A DNA stretch of 64,000 nucleotides from Streptomyces sp. A2-16 (GTDB lineage Bacteria > Actinomycetota > Actinomycetes > Streptomycetales > Streptomycetaceae). Of this stretch, positions 35,411 to 45,594 are shown one piece after another. The translations under genes were made by a program, and so were the position numbers. The DNA lies in NCBI RefSeq assembly GCF_018128905.1, contig NZ_CP063808.1, positions 2,294,001 through 2,358,000 of the forward strand. The letters run 5' to 3'. Numbering within the stretch: the stretch's first letter is position 1; each line of letters opens with the position of its first letter. The notes below the pieces were generated by a model. That model ran no database searches. It saw only the letters and a list, made by a program, of their open reading frames with translations, and was not told the DNA's origin.

Positions 35411-36100
35411 ATGGCGGATGACGAACCCACGCGCGCGGCACAGTTGTTGGACGCCCAGGCGAAGGCCGCCCGGCTCTTCGCGGAGATCGAGGCGCGCGGG
35501 CTGGTGGCGCCGGGCGAGGGGGAGCGGGCGGTCAGCGACCGGATCCGGGACCTGGCGAACGAACTGTTCGGCACCACCCGGCACTGGCACAAACGGATCG
35601 TGCGCTCCGGGCCCAACACGCTCATGCCGTATCGGGAGAACCCGCCGGACCGGGTGATCGGCGCGGACGACATCGTCTTTGCGGACTTCGGCCCGATCTT
35701 CGAGGAGTACGAGGCGGACTTCGGCCGGACCTTCGTCCTCGGCGACGACCCGGTCAAGCACCGCCTCCACGACGACCTGCCGAAGATCTTCGCCGCGGGC
35801 CGGAGCCGCTTCGAGGCCGACCCGGACATCACCGGCGCGCAGCTGTACGCCGAGGTCGAGCGGCTGGCCGCCGAGTCCGGCTGGGCACTGGGCGGGTGGC
35901 ACGCCGGTCACCTGGTGGGGGAGTTCCCGCACGAGTGGATCGACGGCGCCGACGTGGAGTCGTACATCACCCCCGCCAACGACACCCCCCTGCGCCGCAC
36001 CGACAAGGCCGGACGCCGTTGCCACTGGATCCTGGAGATCCATCTCATCGACACCGAGAGGGAGTTCGGCGGCTTCCACGAGGAACTGCTCACCCTCTGA
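35411..36100 (+). CDS. M24-family metallopeptidase (aminopeptidase P/creatinase fold)
   Basis: 229 residues, only the pita-bread domain. The metal ligands are visible: the two Asp in VFADFGPIFEEYEADFGRTF, His in GGWHAGHLVGEFPHEW, Glu in WILEIHLID and the last Glu in GGFHEELLTL. Members cleave X-Pro peptides or related bonds. ATG 35411 (MADDEPTRAAQ) was chosen; ATG 35384 is possible. It is divergent from modA and convergent with the Mop regulator. Confidence 0.85.
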   Translation: MADDEPTRAAQLLDAQAKAARLFAEIEARGLVAPGEGERAVSDRIRDLANELFGTTRHWHKRIVRSGPNTLMPYRENPPDRVIGADDIVFADFGPIFEEYEADFGRTFVLGDDPVKHRLHDDLPKIFAAGRSRFEADPDITGAQLYAEVERLAAESGWALGGWHAGHLVGEFPHEWIDGADVESYITPANDTPLRRTDKAGRRCHWILEIHLIDTEREFGGFHEELLTL

Positions 36101-36125
36101 ACCTCGGTACGCAGGGCGGCCGCGG

Positions 36126-36521
36126 TCAGGCGCGGTCGATGTGCACGTTCGTCGACTTCACCCGGGCGATGGCCTCCACGCCGACCTCGAGGCCCAGTTC
36201 CTCCACGGCCTCCCGCGTCAGCAGTGACACCAGGCGATGCGGGCCCGCCTGGATCTCCACCTGGGCCGCGACGTCCCCGAGCTTCACGGCGGTGACGATG
36301 CCGGGGAAGGCGTTGCGGACGGAGGTGTGGGAGATGTCCTCCTCGCCGCCGTCGCCCTTGGCCAGCTCCACGGAGAAGGCGGCAAGATCCTTCCCGTCGA
36401 TCAGGCGCCGCCCGCCCTCGTCCCGGTGCGTGGGAACGCGCCCGGCGTCCGCCCAGCGCCGCGCGGTGTCCGGACTCACCCCGAGCAGACGCGCCGCCTG
36501 GCCGATCGTGTAGGACTGCAT
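36126..36521 (-). CDS. HTH-Mop molybdate-responsive regulator
   Basis: 131 residues. The N-terminal MerR/excisionase-type helix-turn-helix (YTIGQAARLLGVSPDTARRWADAGRVP) is joined to one TOBE/Mop domain (ISHTSVRNAFPGIVTAVKLGDVAAQVEIQAG...VEAIARVKSTNVHIDRA), the molybdate or molybdopterin binding fold. The arrangement is that of actinobacterial ModE-like proteins. CGCCTAT occurs twice just before its start (minus strand, 36515-36533 region), a possible autoregulatory site. Control of modABC is inferred from proximity. Confidence 0.85.
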   Translation of the reverse strand: MQSYTIGQAARLLGVSPDTARRWADAGRVPTHRDEGGRRLIDGKDLAAFSVELAKGDGGEEDISHTSVRNAFPGIVTAVKLGDVAAQVEIQAGPHRLVSLLTREAVEELGLEVGVEAIARVKSTNVHIDRA

Positions 36522-36612
36522 AGGCGCCAAGATAGGCGATCCATGACGGCGGGACGCGCGTCGGGCCGCGCAGGGGCGGCCCGCAAAACCGACAAGGCCG
36601 CGCCGCGTCGCC

Positions 36613-37182
36613 TCAGCGCATGCCTGCCGCATCGAGCAGCGCGGTGACTGTGGGCGCGATGAGCCCGGCCATGCTGTCCGCCCCGATGCCCGCCCGGGCA
36701 CTGGCGCCGTCGAAGACCAGGCTGAGCTGCCGGGCCAGCAGGCCGGGGTCGCTCGCGCCGCCCTGCTCGGCCTCGGCGTGGAAGAAGGCCGTCAGGTCGG
36801 CCTTGATCCGGTGGGCCACCTGGCTCGCGGGGTGGTCCTGGTCCTTGAGCTCGATCTGTACGGCCAGGTAGGGGCAGCCCCGGAACTCGGGCTCGGCCGA
36901 CTGCGACTCCACCTGCGCGAAGACGTACAGGACTCGCTCGCGGGGTGACCTGCCGTCGTCCGCCGCGGGCAGGAGGGCCGCCACGTAGGCGGCGGCCCGC
37001 TCCGTCAGGCTCGCGGCCAGCAGCTCGTCCTTGCTCTCGAACAGCTGGTACATCGAGCGCTTCGACACACCCGCCGCCTTGCACAGCGCCTCGACGCCGA
37101 TGCCGACACCGTCGCGGTAGGTGAGCGTGGCCGCTGCCTTCAGCAGCCGCTCTCTCGGGCTTGGCTTCACTGCGGTGGTCAT
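36613..37182 (-). CDS. TetR-family regulator
   Basis: 189 residues. The N-terminal TetR helix-turn-helix is RERLLKAAATLTYRDGVGIGVEALCKAAGVSKRSMYQLFESKDEL (quoted as family pattern in part). The C-terminal half (FRGCPYLAVQIELKDQDHPASQVAHRIK) is of the TetR_C type seen in small-molecule sensors. A perfect 18-bp palindrome lies 31 bp upstream, so autoregulation is likely. No transporter or enzyme gene is adjacent on the other strand, so the regulon is probably elsewhere. Confidence 0.9.
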   Translation of the reverse strand: MTTAVKPSPRERLLKAAATLTYRDGVGIGVEALCKAAGVSKRSMYQLFESKDELLAASLTERAAAYVAALLPAADDGRSPRERVLYVFAQVESQSAEPEFRGCPYLAVQIELKDQDHPASQVAHRIKADLTAFFHAEAEQGGASDPGLLARQLSLVFDGASARAGIGADSMAGLIAPTVTALLDAAGMR

Positions 37183-37212
37183 GCTGTGAGGGTAACGCGA
37201 ACAGGACAAAAT

Positions 37213-37230
37213 GAAAACCGATCGGTTTTC
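37213..37230. promoter_or_regulatory. TetR operator
   Basis: GAAAACCGATCGGTTTTC is a perfect 18-bp palindrome, AT-rich at its ends in GC-rich DNA, 31 bp before the TetR gene start. The CCGATCGG core is typical for this regulator group. Confidence 0.75.
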
Positions 37231-37385
37231 AAGGCGGGCCGGTAAAGCGGAACGGGACGGCAGGGGACGGGAACCGAAGCGGACAACTGCCCGGCACGAA
37301 GGACCGGCACGAAGGAGACGCACCGTACAGTCGTCCGCTCGGCACCGTCGGCCACAGGGCGACGATCCCGGACCGTACCGTCGCG

Positions 37386-38915
37386 TCAGATGTCCCGGAA
37401 GATCTCGATCTGCGCCCCGATCGAGTTGAGCCGCTCGGCCAGGTCCTCGTAACCCCGGTTGATGACATAGACGTTGCGCAGGACCGACGTGCCGTCGGCC
37501 GCCATCATCGCCAGGAGGACGACCACCGCGGGGCGCAGGGCGGGCGGGCACATCATCTCGGCGGCGCGCCAGCGGGTCGGGCCCTCCACCAGCACCCGGT
37601 GCGGGTCGAGGAGTTGGAGGCGTCCGCCGAGGCGGTTCAGATCCGTCAGATAGATCGCGCGGTTGTCGTAGACCCAGTCGTGGATGAGGGTCTGGCCCTG
37701 TGCGACCGCCGCGATCGCCGCGAAGAACGGGACGTTGTCGATGTTGAGGCCGGGGAACGGCATCGGGTGGATCTTGTCGATCGGCGCCTCCAGCTTGGAG
37801 GGGCGGACCGTGAGGTCGACCAGGCGGGTGCGGCCGTTGTCGGCGAAGTACTCCGGCGTGCGGTCGTGGTCGAGCCCCATCTCCTCCAGGACCGCGAGCT
37901 CGATCTCCAGGAACTCGATCGGCACCCGGCGCACCGTGAGTTCCGACTCGGTCACCACGGCCGCGGCCAGCAGGCTCATCGCCTCGACCGGGTCCTCCGA
38001 GGGGGAGTAGTCGACGTCCACGTCGATGTTCGGCACGCCGTGCACGGTGAGGGTGGTGGTGCCGATGCCCTCGACCCGGACCCCGAGCGCCTCCAGGAAG
38101 AAGCACAGGTCCTGGACCATGTAGTTGGAGGAGGCGTTGCGGATGACGGTGACGCCGTCGTGGCGGGCGGCCGCGAGCAGCGCGTTCTCCGTCACGGTGT
38201 CGCCGCGCTCGGTCAGCACGATCGGACGGTCGGGGCGGACCGCGCGGTCGACCCGGGCGTGGTACTGACCCTCGGTCGCCGCGACGTCCAGGCCGAACCG
38301 GCGCAGCGCGATCATGTGCGGCTCGATGGTCCGGGTGCCGAGATCGCAGCCGCCGGCGTACGGCAGTTTGAAGCCGTCCATGCGGTGCAGCAGCGGGCCG
38401 AGGAACATGATGATCGAGCGCGTGCGGACGGCCGCCTCGGCATCGATGGCGTCCATGTCCAGCTCGGCCGGCGGCACCAGCTCCAGGTCGACACCGCCGT
38501 TGATCCACCGGGTGCGCACCCCGATGGAGCTCAGCACCTCCAGCAGGCGGTAGACCTCCTCGATGCGGGCGACCCTGCGCAGCACCGTCCGCCCCTTGTT
38601 GAGGAGCGAGGCGCAGAGCAGGGCCACGCACGCGTTCTTGCTCGTCTTGACGTCGATGGCGCCGGACAGCCGACGGCCTCCGACCACCCGCAGATGCATC
38701 GGGCCCGCGTAGCCCAGAGAGACGATCTCGCTGTCCAGTGCCTCGCCGATACGGGCGATCATCTCAAGGCTGATGTTCTGGTTGCCGCGCTCGATGCGAT
38801 TGACGGCGCTCTGGCTGGTGCCGAGCGCCTCGGCGAGCTGCGACTGTGTCCAGCCACGGTGCTGTCGGGCGTCACGGATGAGCTTGCCGATACGTACGAG
38901 GTAGTCGTCTGCCAT
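37386..38915 (-). CDS. murA: XRE-type DNA-binding domain fused to UDP-GlcNAc enolpyruvyl transferase (MurA paralogue)
   Basis: 509 residues. Residues 1-70 are an XRE helix-turn-helix (RIGKLIRDARQHRGWTQSQLAEALGTSQSAVNRIERG). Residues about 73-509 are an EPSP-synthase-fold MurA: KTSKNACVALLCASLL (Lys-Asn pair), LPYAGGCDLGTRTIEPH (the loop Cys of MurA) and ALRPAVVVLLAMMA (Arg). The canonical FPTD segment reads FPGLNIDN here, so the general-base region is altered. It could be an active second MurA, a regulator that senses UDP-GlcNAc, or both. A TATCTC-N6-GAGATG palindrome lies just upstream. Confidence 0.9.
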   Translation of the reverse strand: MADDYLVRIGKLIRDARQHRGWTQSQLAEALGTSQSAVNRIERGNQNISLEMIARIGEALDSEIVSLGYAGPMHLRVVGGRRLSGAIDVKTSKNACVALLCASLLNKGRTVLRRVARIEEVYRLLEVLSSIGVRTRWINGGVDLELVPPAELDMDAIDAEAAVRTRSIIMFLGPLLHRMDGFKLPYAGGCDLGTRTIEPHMIALRRFGLDVAATEGQYHARVDRAVRPDRPIVLTERGDTVTENALLAAARHDGVTVIRNASSNYMVQDLCFFLEALGVRVEGIGTTTLTVHGVPNIDVDVDYSPSEDPVEAMSLLAAAVVTESELTVRRVPIEFLEIELAVLEEMGLDHDRTPEYFADNGRTRLVDLTVRPSKLEAPIDKIHPMPFPGLNIDNVPFFAAIAAVAQGQTLIHDWVYDNRAIYLTDLNRLGGRLQLLDPHRVLVEGPTRWRAAEMMCPPALRPAVVVLLAMMAADGTSVLRNVYVINRGYEDLAERLNSIGAQIEIFRDI

Positions 38916-38926
38916 GAGCTTGAGGC

Positions 38927-38944
38927 TATCTCAGATATGAGATG
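38927..38944. promoter_or_regulatory. TATCTC-N6-GAGATG palindrome upstream of the XRE-murA gene
   Basis: TATCTC (38927-38932), six bases, GAGATG (38939-38944), 11 bp before the start codon. It has the same half-sites and spacing as the palindrome upstream of aconitase (39459-39476). Such a position would block initiation, which suggests autoregulation by the fused XRE domain or control by a shared regulator. Confidence 0.65.
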
Positions 38945-38998
38945 GCGCATTCCGAGGGGTCCGCTCGGGTGAGAGGCCCCCGTTGACCTGAGGGAACG

Positions 38999-39199
38999 TC
39001 AGTGACGCTTGGCGGTACGGGTCCGACGCCATCCGAAAGGTCCGGGCAAATCCATCGATGTCGTACGACGTCCCGTGCTGCTGTGGGTGTGCTTCGGTCC
39101 GTGGCTTCCGCCACCGGTCGTGATGGACCAGGAGTGCCGGTTGATGTTCAGCCGCACTCCGGGAAGGATCCGGAAACTCTTGCGGAAAGTGAGCGCCAT
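38999..39199 (-). CDS. DUF4236 small protein
   Basis: 66 residues. MALTFRKSFRILPGVRLNIN followed by HSWSITTGG and a RTTSMDLPGPFGWR segment match the DUF4236 pattern (F-R-K-S-x-x-x-x-P-G-V-R-L-N). GGGAGG lies 5 nt before the ATG on the minus strand. The function is unknown; it is upstream of and on the same strand as the XRE-murA gene. Confidence 0.8.
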   Translation of the reverse strand: MALTFRKSFRILPGVRLNINRHSWSITTGGGSHGPKHTHSSTGRRTTSMDLPGPFGWRRTRTAKRH

Positions 39200-39458
39200 G
39201 GGGGCCTCCCTCGTAGGTCGGTCGCGTGCTTTCGACCTCGTTCGAATACCCCGGCTCGGCGAAGTGATGGGTGCGGGGTTCGTATCACCCCGTCGTCATG
39301 GGCGAGTTGGGGATGTCCGACGGGGATCGCGCCGCGGAAGGCGGGGGGCGCGGTTCCCGGACCTGGGCCTGGGCGTGGACGCTCGCGGGGAATTCCGTGG
39401 AAGCGCCGCACATCACAGCGAGGCCGGGCATGACCATCCCGGCCTCATGTACTAGAGT

Positions 39459-39476
39459 TATCTCGACATCGAGATA
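39459..39476. promoter_or_regulatory. TATCTC-N6-GAGATA palindrome upstream of aconitase
   Basis: TATCTCGACATCGAGATA is a perfect inverted repeat around a 2-bp centre. Aconitase in S. coelicolor is reported to be under the MarR-type regulator TamR, whose sites are of this general palindromic kind; the nearly identical site before the XRE-murA gene makes that protein a rival candidate. Confidence 0.7.
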
Positions 39477-39532
39477 TCTGCCGAGGCGTACCGCAGTCGC
39501 ACGCTTTCGCTGGGTCTGGCAGTAAGGCATAC

Positions 39533-39551
39533 CTAACTTAGCCTTACCTTA
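39533..39551. promoter_or_regulatory. Iron-box-like (DmdR/IdeR) site upstream of aconitase
   Basis: CTAACTTAGCCTTACCTTA matches the palindromic consensus TTAGGTTAGCCTAACCTAA at 14 of 19 positions, 67 bp before the aconitase start. Iron control of an Fe-S enzyme gene would make sense; the match is good but not perfect. Confidence 0.55.
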
Positions 39552-39552
39552 G

Positions 39553-42336
<2,784 letters not shown>

Positions 42337-42366
42337 GCCCCTGGGCACGTCCTTTCGGGCATCCGA

Positions 42367-42398
42367 GGGCCGCACTCCCCGTCACGGGAGTGCGGCCC
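42367..42398 (+). terminator. Aconitase terminator
   Basis: GGGCCGCACTCCC (42367-42379) and GGGAGTGCGGCCC (42386-42398) form a perfect 13-bp stem with a 6-nt loop, followed by TT, 30 bp after the stop codon. Confidence 0.85.
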
Positions 42399-42487
42399 TT
42401 CGCCGTACCTCCCCCGTCACCGCAGGTCATCACCCACCCTCAGGCGGAACACAGGATTCCCTCAGCGGGCGGGGACACGATCGGTAC

Positions 42488-44353
42488 ATGACTGGCACAC
42501 CCGGGTACCGAACCGGCCGCGTACGCGGGCTCATCGCCGACGACAGGCCCGCACTCGACGACGTACCGCCCGGCGCCGTCACCGAGGCGGCCCGGCGCCC
42601 CCACCCGGCACCGGACGGGCGCAGCGCCCCTCCCGCTAACCGCGGTCGCACACCCCCCGCCACTGCGCCCGACAGCACGCCGCCCGACCCGGCCGACGAC
42701 CGCGTCACCCAGCCCTTGCCCGGACCCGGCCCGGTCCAGCGGGCCCGCGGAGGCCGGGAGACTCTCCGGCGGTCCAGCGCCGGGGCGCGCACCCGGTCCA
42801 TCCGTACCCGCCTGTACGTCCTCGTCGGCGCCACCCTGGTCGTCGTCTGTGTCGCGATGGGCGTGATCACCGCGCTCTTCCAGCACGCCTATCTGATGGG
42901 CAACCTGGACGACCGCGTCCTCGACACCGCCGAACGGGCCCTGAGCAGGGCCTCCTCGCACCCGGACGGCGCGGACGACCCGACCTTCCTGAGGGGGACC
43001 GGGCAGCCCGCCGGGACGCTCTCCGCCCGGCTGGACGAGAAGGGCGCAGTCCTCTCCGCGGCCGTCGTGGTCCAGGACGCCTCCGCCAACGATCCCGTGC
43101 ACGACCCCGTCCACGACCTCGGCACCGGCCAGCGCTCCGCCCTGGCCGGGCTCCGGGCCGACGGCGCGATGCACACCCGGACCGTGCCCGGCCTCGGCAC
43201 CTACCGGGTCACGGTCCTGGAGGACGGAGACGTCCGGGTCCTCGCCGGGCTGCCCATGGACGACGTCCAGGACACCCTCGACGCACTCGTGACGATCGAG
43301 ACAGGCGTGGCCGTGGCCGGGCTCGCCGCCGCCGGCTGCGTCTGCGCGGTGGTCATACGACGGCAACTGCGCCCCCTCGGCCGGGTGGCCGCCACCGCTG
43401 CCGAAGTCTCCCGCGCCCCGCTCGGGGACGGCGGGATCACCGGCCTGACCCGGGTGCCCGCACGCGACACCGACCCGGGCAGCGAGGCCGGCCAGGTCGG
43501 CGCAGCGCTCAACCATCTCCTCGACCAGGTGGAGTCGTCCCTCGCCGAGCGGCAGCGCGACGAGGAGCGGATCCGGCGGAGCGAGGAGCGGGTACGGCGC
43601 AGCGAGGAAGGCATGCGGCGCAGCGAGGAACGCATGCGACGCTTCCTGGCCGACGCCAGCCACGAACTCCGTACCCCGCTCGCCTCGATCGCCGGATACG
43701 CCGAGTTGATGAACCGCGGCACCGACCGCGTCGAACCGGTGCTGGCCTGGCGCCGGGTCTCGGCGGAGTCGGCACGGATGACGGGCCTGGTGGAGGACCT
43801 CCTCCTGCTGGCCCGTCTCGACGAGGGCCGCCCCCTGGACTCCCGCGACGTGGACATGGCGGCGCTGGTCGCCGAGACGGTGCGGAAAGCGCGGGCGGCG
43901 GCCGGCGGCCATGACTGGCGGCTCGAACTGAGCCTGGACGCACCGGCGTCGGTGACCGGCGACGAGGCCCGCCTGCGCCAGGTGGTGGCCGCCCTCCTGT
44001 CCAACGCGAGGATGCACACCCCGGCCGGCACCACGGTGACGGCATCGGTGCGGTCCACGGCCGAACGCCGTGTGATCCGCGTCCGCGACGACGGCCCCGG
44101 CATCCCCGCGCCCCTCCTGCCCACGGTCTTCGAACGCTTCACCCGGGCCGACACGTCCCGCTCCCGCACCGACGCCGGCTCCGGAGGCTCCGGGCTGGGG
44201 CTGGCCGTCGCGGCGGCGATCACGGCGGCGCACGGAGGCCGCATTCACGTCGACAGCGTCCCCGGGCGTACGGAGTTCACGGTCGATCTCCCGGCGGCCG
44301 TGGAGGCCGAGGCGGAGCAGCGGGCGGTCTCGGGCAACGGGGCGTCGGTGTAA
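42488..44353 (+). CDS. Orphan sensor histidine kinase with an extended heptad-repeat linker
   Basis: 621 residues. A disordered Pro/Arg-rich cytoplasmic N-terminus (1-95) precedes TM1 (about 107-130), an extracytoplasmic sensor (about 131-265), TM2 (about 268-290), HAMP (about 290-350), and four near-identical heptads (RIRRSEE, RVRRSEE, GMRRSEE, RMRR) leading into HisKA with FLADASHELRTPL (phospho-His). HATPase_c follows (LLSNARMHT, RDDGPGIP, GGSGLGLAVAAAI). No response regulator is adjacent. GC and codon use match the neighbours. Confidence 0.9.
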   Translation: MTGTPGYRTGRVRGLIADDRPALDDVPPGAVTEAARRPHPAPDGRSAPPANRGRTPPATAPDSTPPDPADDRVTQPLPGPGPVQRARGGRETLRRSSAGARTRSIRTRLYVLVGATLVVVCVAMGVITALFQHAYLMGNLDDRVLDTAERALSRASSHPDGADDPTFLRGTGQPAGTLSARLDEKGAVLSAAVVVQDASANDPVHDPVHDLGTGQRSALAGLRADGAMHTRTVPGLGTYRVTVLEDGDVRVLAGLPMDDVQDTLDALVTIETGVAVAGLAAAGCVCAVVIRRQLRPLGRVAATAAEVSRAPLGDGGITGLTRVPARDTDPGSEAGQVGAALNHLLDQVESSLAERQRDEERIRRSEERVRRSEEGMRRSEERMRRFLADASHELRTPLASIAGYAELMNRGTDRVEPVLAWRRVSAESARMTGLVEDLLLLARLDEGRPLDSRDVDMAALVAETVRKARAAAGGHDWRLELSLDAPASVTGDEARLRQVVAALLSNARMHTPAGTTVTASVRSTAERRVIRVRDDGPGIPAPLLPTVFERFTRADTSRSRTDAGSGGSGLGLAVAAAITAAHGGRIHVDSVPGRTEFTVDLPAAVEAEAEQRAVSGNGASV

Positions 44354-44560
44354 CGCCAGGAGTGCCGTCGGTCGGCCGGTCGAAAACCGGTGGATCGGCA
44401 CCGCAGCGCGCGGTTAGCGTGCTGCCGGACCGAGTCGCCGAGGCAAGGACGTGCCGTTGTACACCGTGTGAGACCCCCCGAACGCTGATTGGTCGCGCGT
44501 CGCACCTGTGCGCCGCGCTGCTTCCTGCTGCGGCTTTCTCACTGAAACCGGTGTACTTCT

Positions 44561-45109
44561 GTGCTCACCTCCTGGGTGGTCATGCCCACCTGCCTGCCCC
44601 TCGTCCTGCGCCGCTGCCACACGTGCGCGTCGGACAGCTTCCGAGCGAACGGCAAGTTCCGCGTCAACGCCCACCACAAGCTTCTCGACGCCTGGCTCCT
44701 CGTGCTCTGCACCGGCTGCGGGGACACGGCGAAGCTCACGGTCCTGGAGCGGGCGCAGGTGCGTTCCGTACGACCCGAGCTGCTGGACCGGCTGCACGAC
44801 AACGACCCTGACCTGGCAGCCGAGTTGCTCCAGGACCCGGCTCTGCGGCGCCGCAACCGCATCGCCCTGGACTGGGACGACGCCTGGCGCCTCGACACCG
44901 GCGGATCGGATCACCTGGACCGTGAGGTGATCGACGTCTCGGTCCGCTTCGCGGCACGGATCCCGGTCCGGCCGGTGCGGCTGATCGCCGAAGGCTGCGG
45001 TCTTCCCCGGGCCGAGGTCGAAAGGGCGATCACCGAGGGCAACCTCGTCTCGGCCGTCCGCCTGAACACCAGGCTCTCGAGCGACTTCACCTTCACGCTC
45101 AAACGCTGA
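44561..45109 (+). CDS. DUF1062-type protein
   Basis: 182 residues. LRRCHTCASDSFRANGKFRVNAHHKLLDAWLLVLCTGCGD gives two CxxC pairs, likely a zinc ribbon, followed by a helical C-terminal domain ending in AITEGNLVSAVRLNTRLSSDFTFTLKR. DUF1062 has no known role. GTG 44561 (MLTSWVV) fits the recalled family N-terminus; ATG 44582 is the alternative and neither has a strong ribosome binding site. Confidence 0.8.
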   Translation: MLTSWVVMPTCLPLVLRRCHTCASDSFRANGKFRVNAHHKLLDAWLLVLCTGCGDTAKLTVLERAQVRSVRPELLDRLHDNDPDLAAELLQDPALRRRNRIALDWDDAWRLDTGGSDHLDREVIDVSVRFAARIPVRPVRLIAEGCGLPRAEVERAITEGNLVSAVRLNTRLSSDFTFTLKR

Positions 45110-45189
45110 GCCCCTCCGGCCACCTGGGCCCGGCCCACCGACTCCACGGGCCGGCCCCAGGCGCCCGCACATGCGAGAGACCACGACAC

Positions 45190-45440
45190 GGCCACTCGCA
45201 CCGGCCACTCGGGCTCGGCCGCTTGCACCCGCCCGCCCGGGCGCGGCCGCCCGGGCGAGGCCACTCGCACCCGCCCACTCGCACCCGCCCGCTCGGGCGC
45301 GGCCGCTTCCACAACGGCCACTCGACTACGGCCGCTTCCACCCGCCCACTTGACCCGTCCACTCGGGCACGGCCACCCGCACCCGCCCACTTGCACCCGG
45401 CCGCTCGCCCTCGGCCACTCGCACCCGCCCACCAAGCACC
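45190..45440. repeat. Degenerate 14-bp minisatellite, about 18 units
   Basis: The consensus is about GGCCACTCGCACCC with variants GCCCACTTGCACCC and GGCCGCTCGGGCGC; the period is 14 bp apart from one 13-bp and one 15-bp unit. It fills most of the 485-bp gap between the DUF1062 and kinase genes; the rest of the gap shows no gene. Fourteen is not a multiple of three, which argues against a coding origin. Confidence 0.85.
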
Positions 45441-45594
45441 GACAAACCACCAGACCCCCCGGTGCCCCCGGTGACGCACCCCCGGTGACACGCCACCAAG
45501 ACGAGTGCTCAGGCTGGCGCACCACGGCCGGCCCCGTCATCGCGCGCCACAAACCGGGCGACGCCGCCCGACATCCCCGCGATACTGATCGCCC

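Noticed and set aside
45190..45440. CRISPR array
   Set aside because: The units are head to tail with no unique spacers and no cas genes; the same applies to the arrays at 30311 and 32977.
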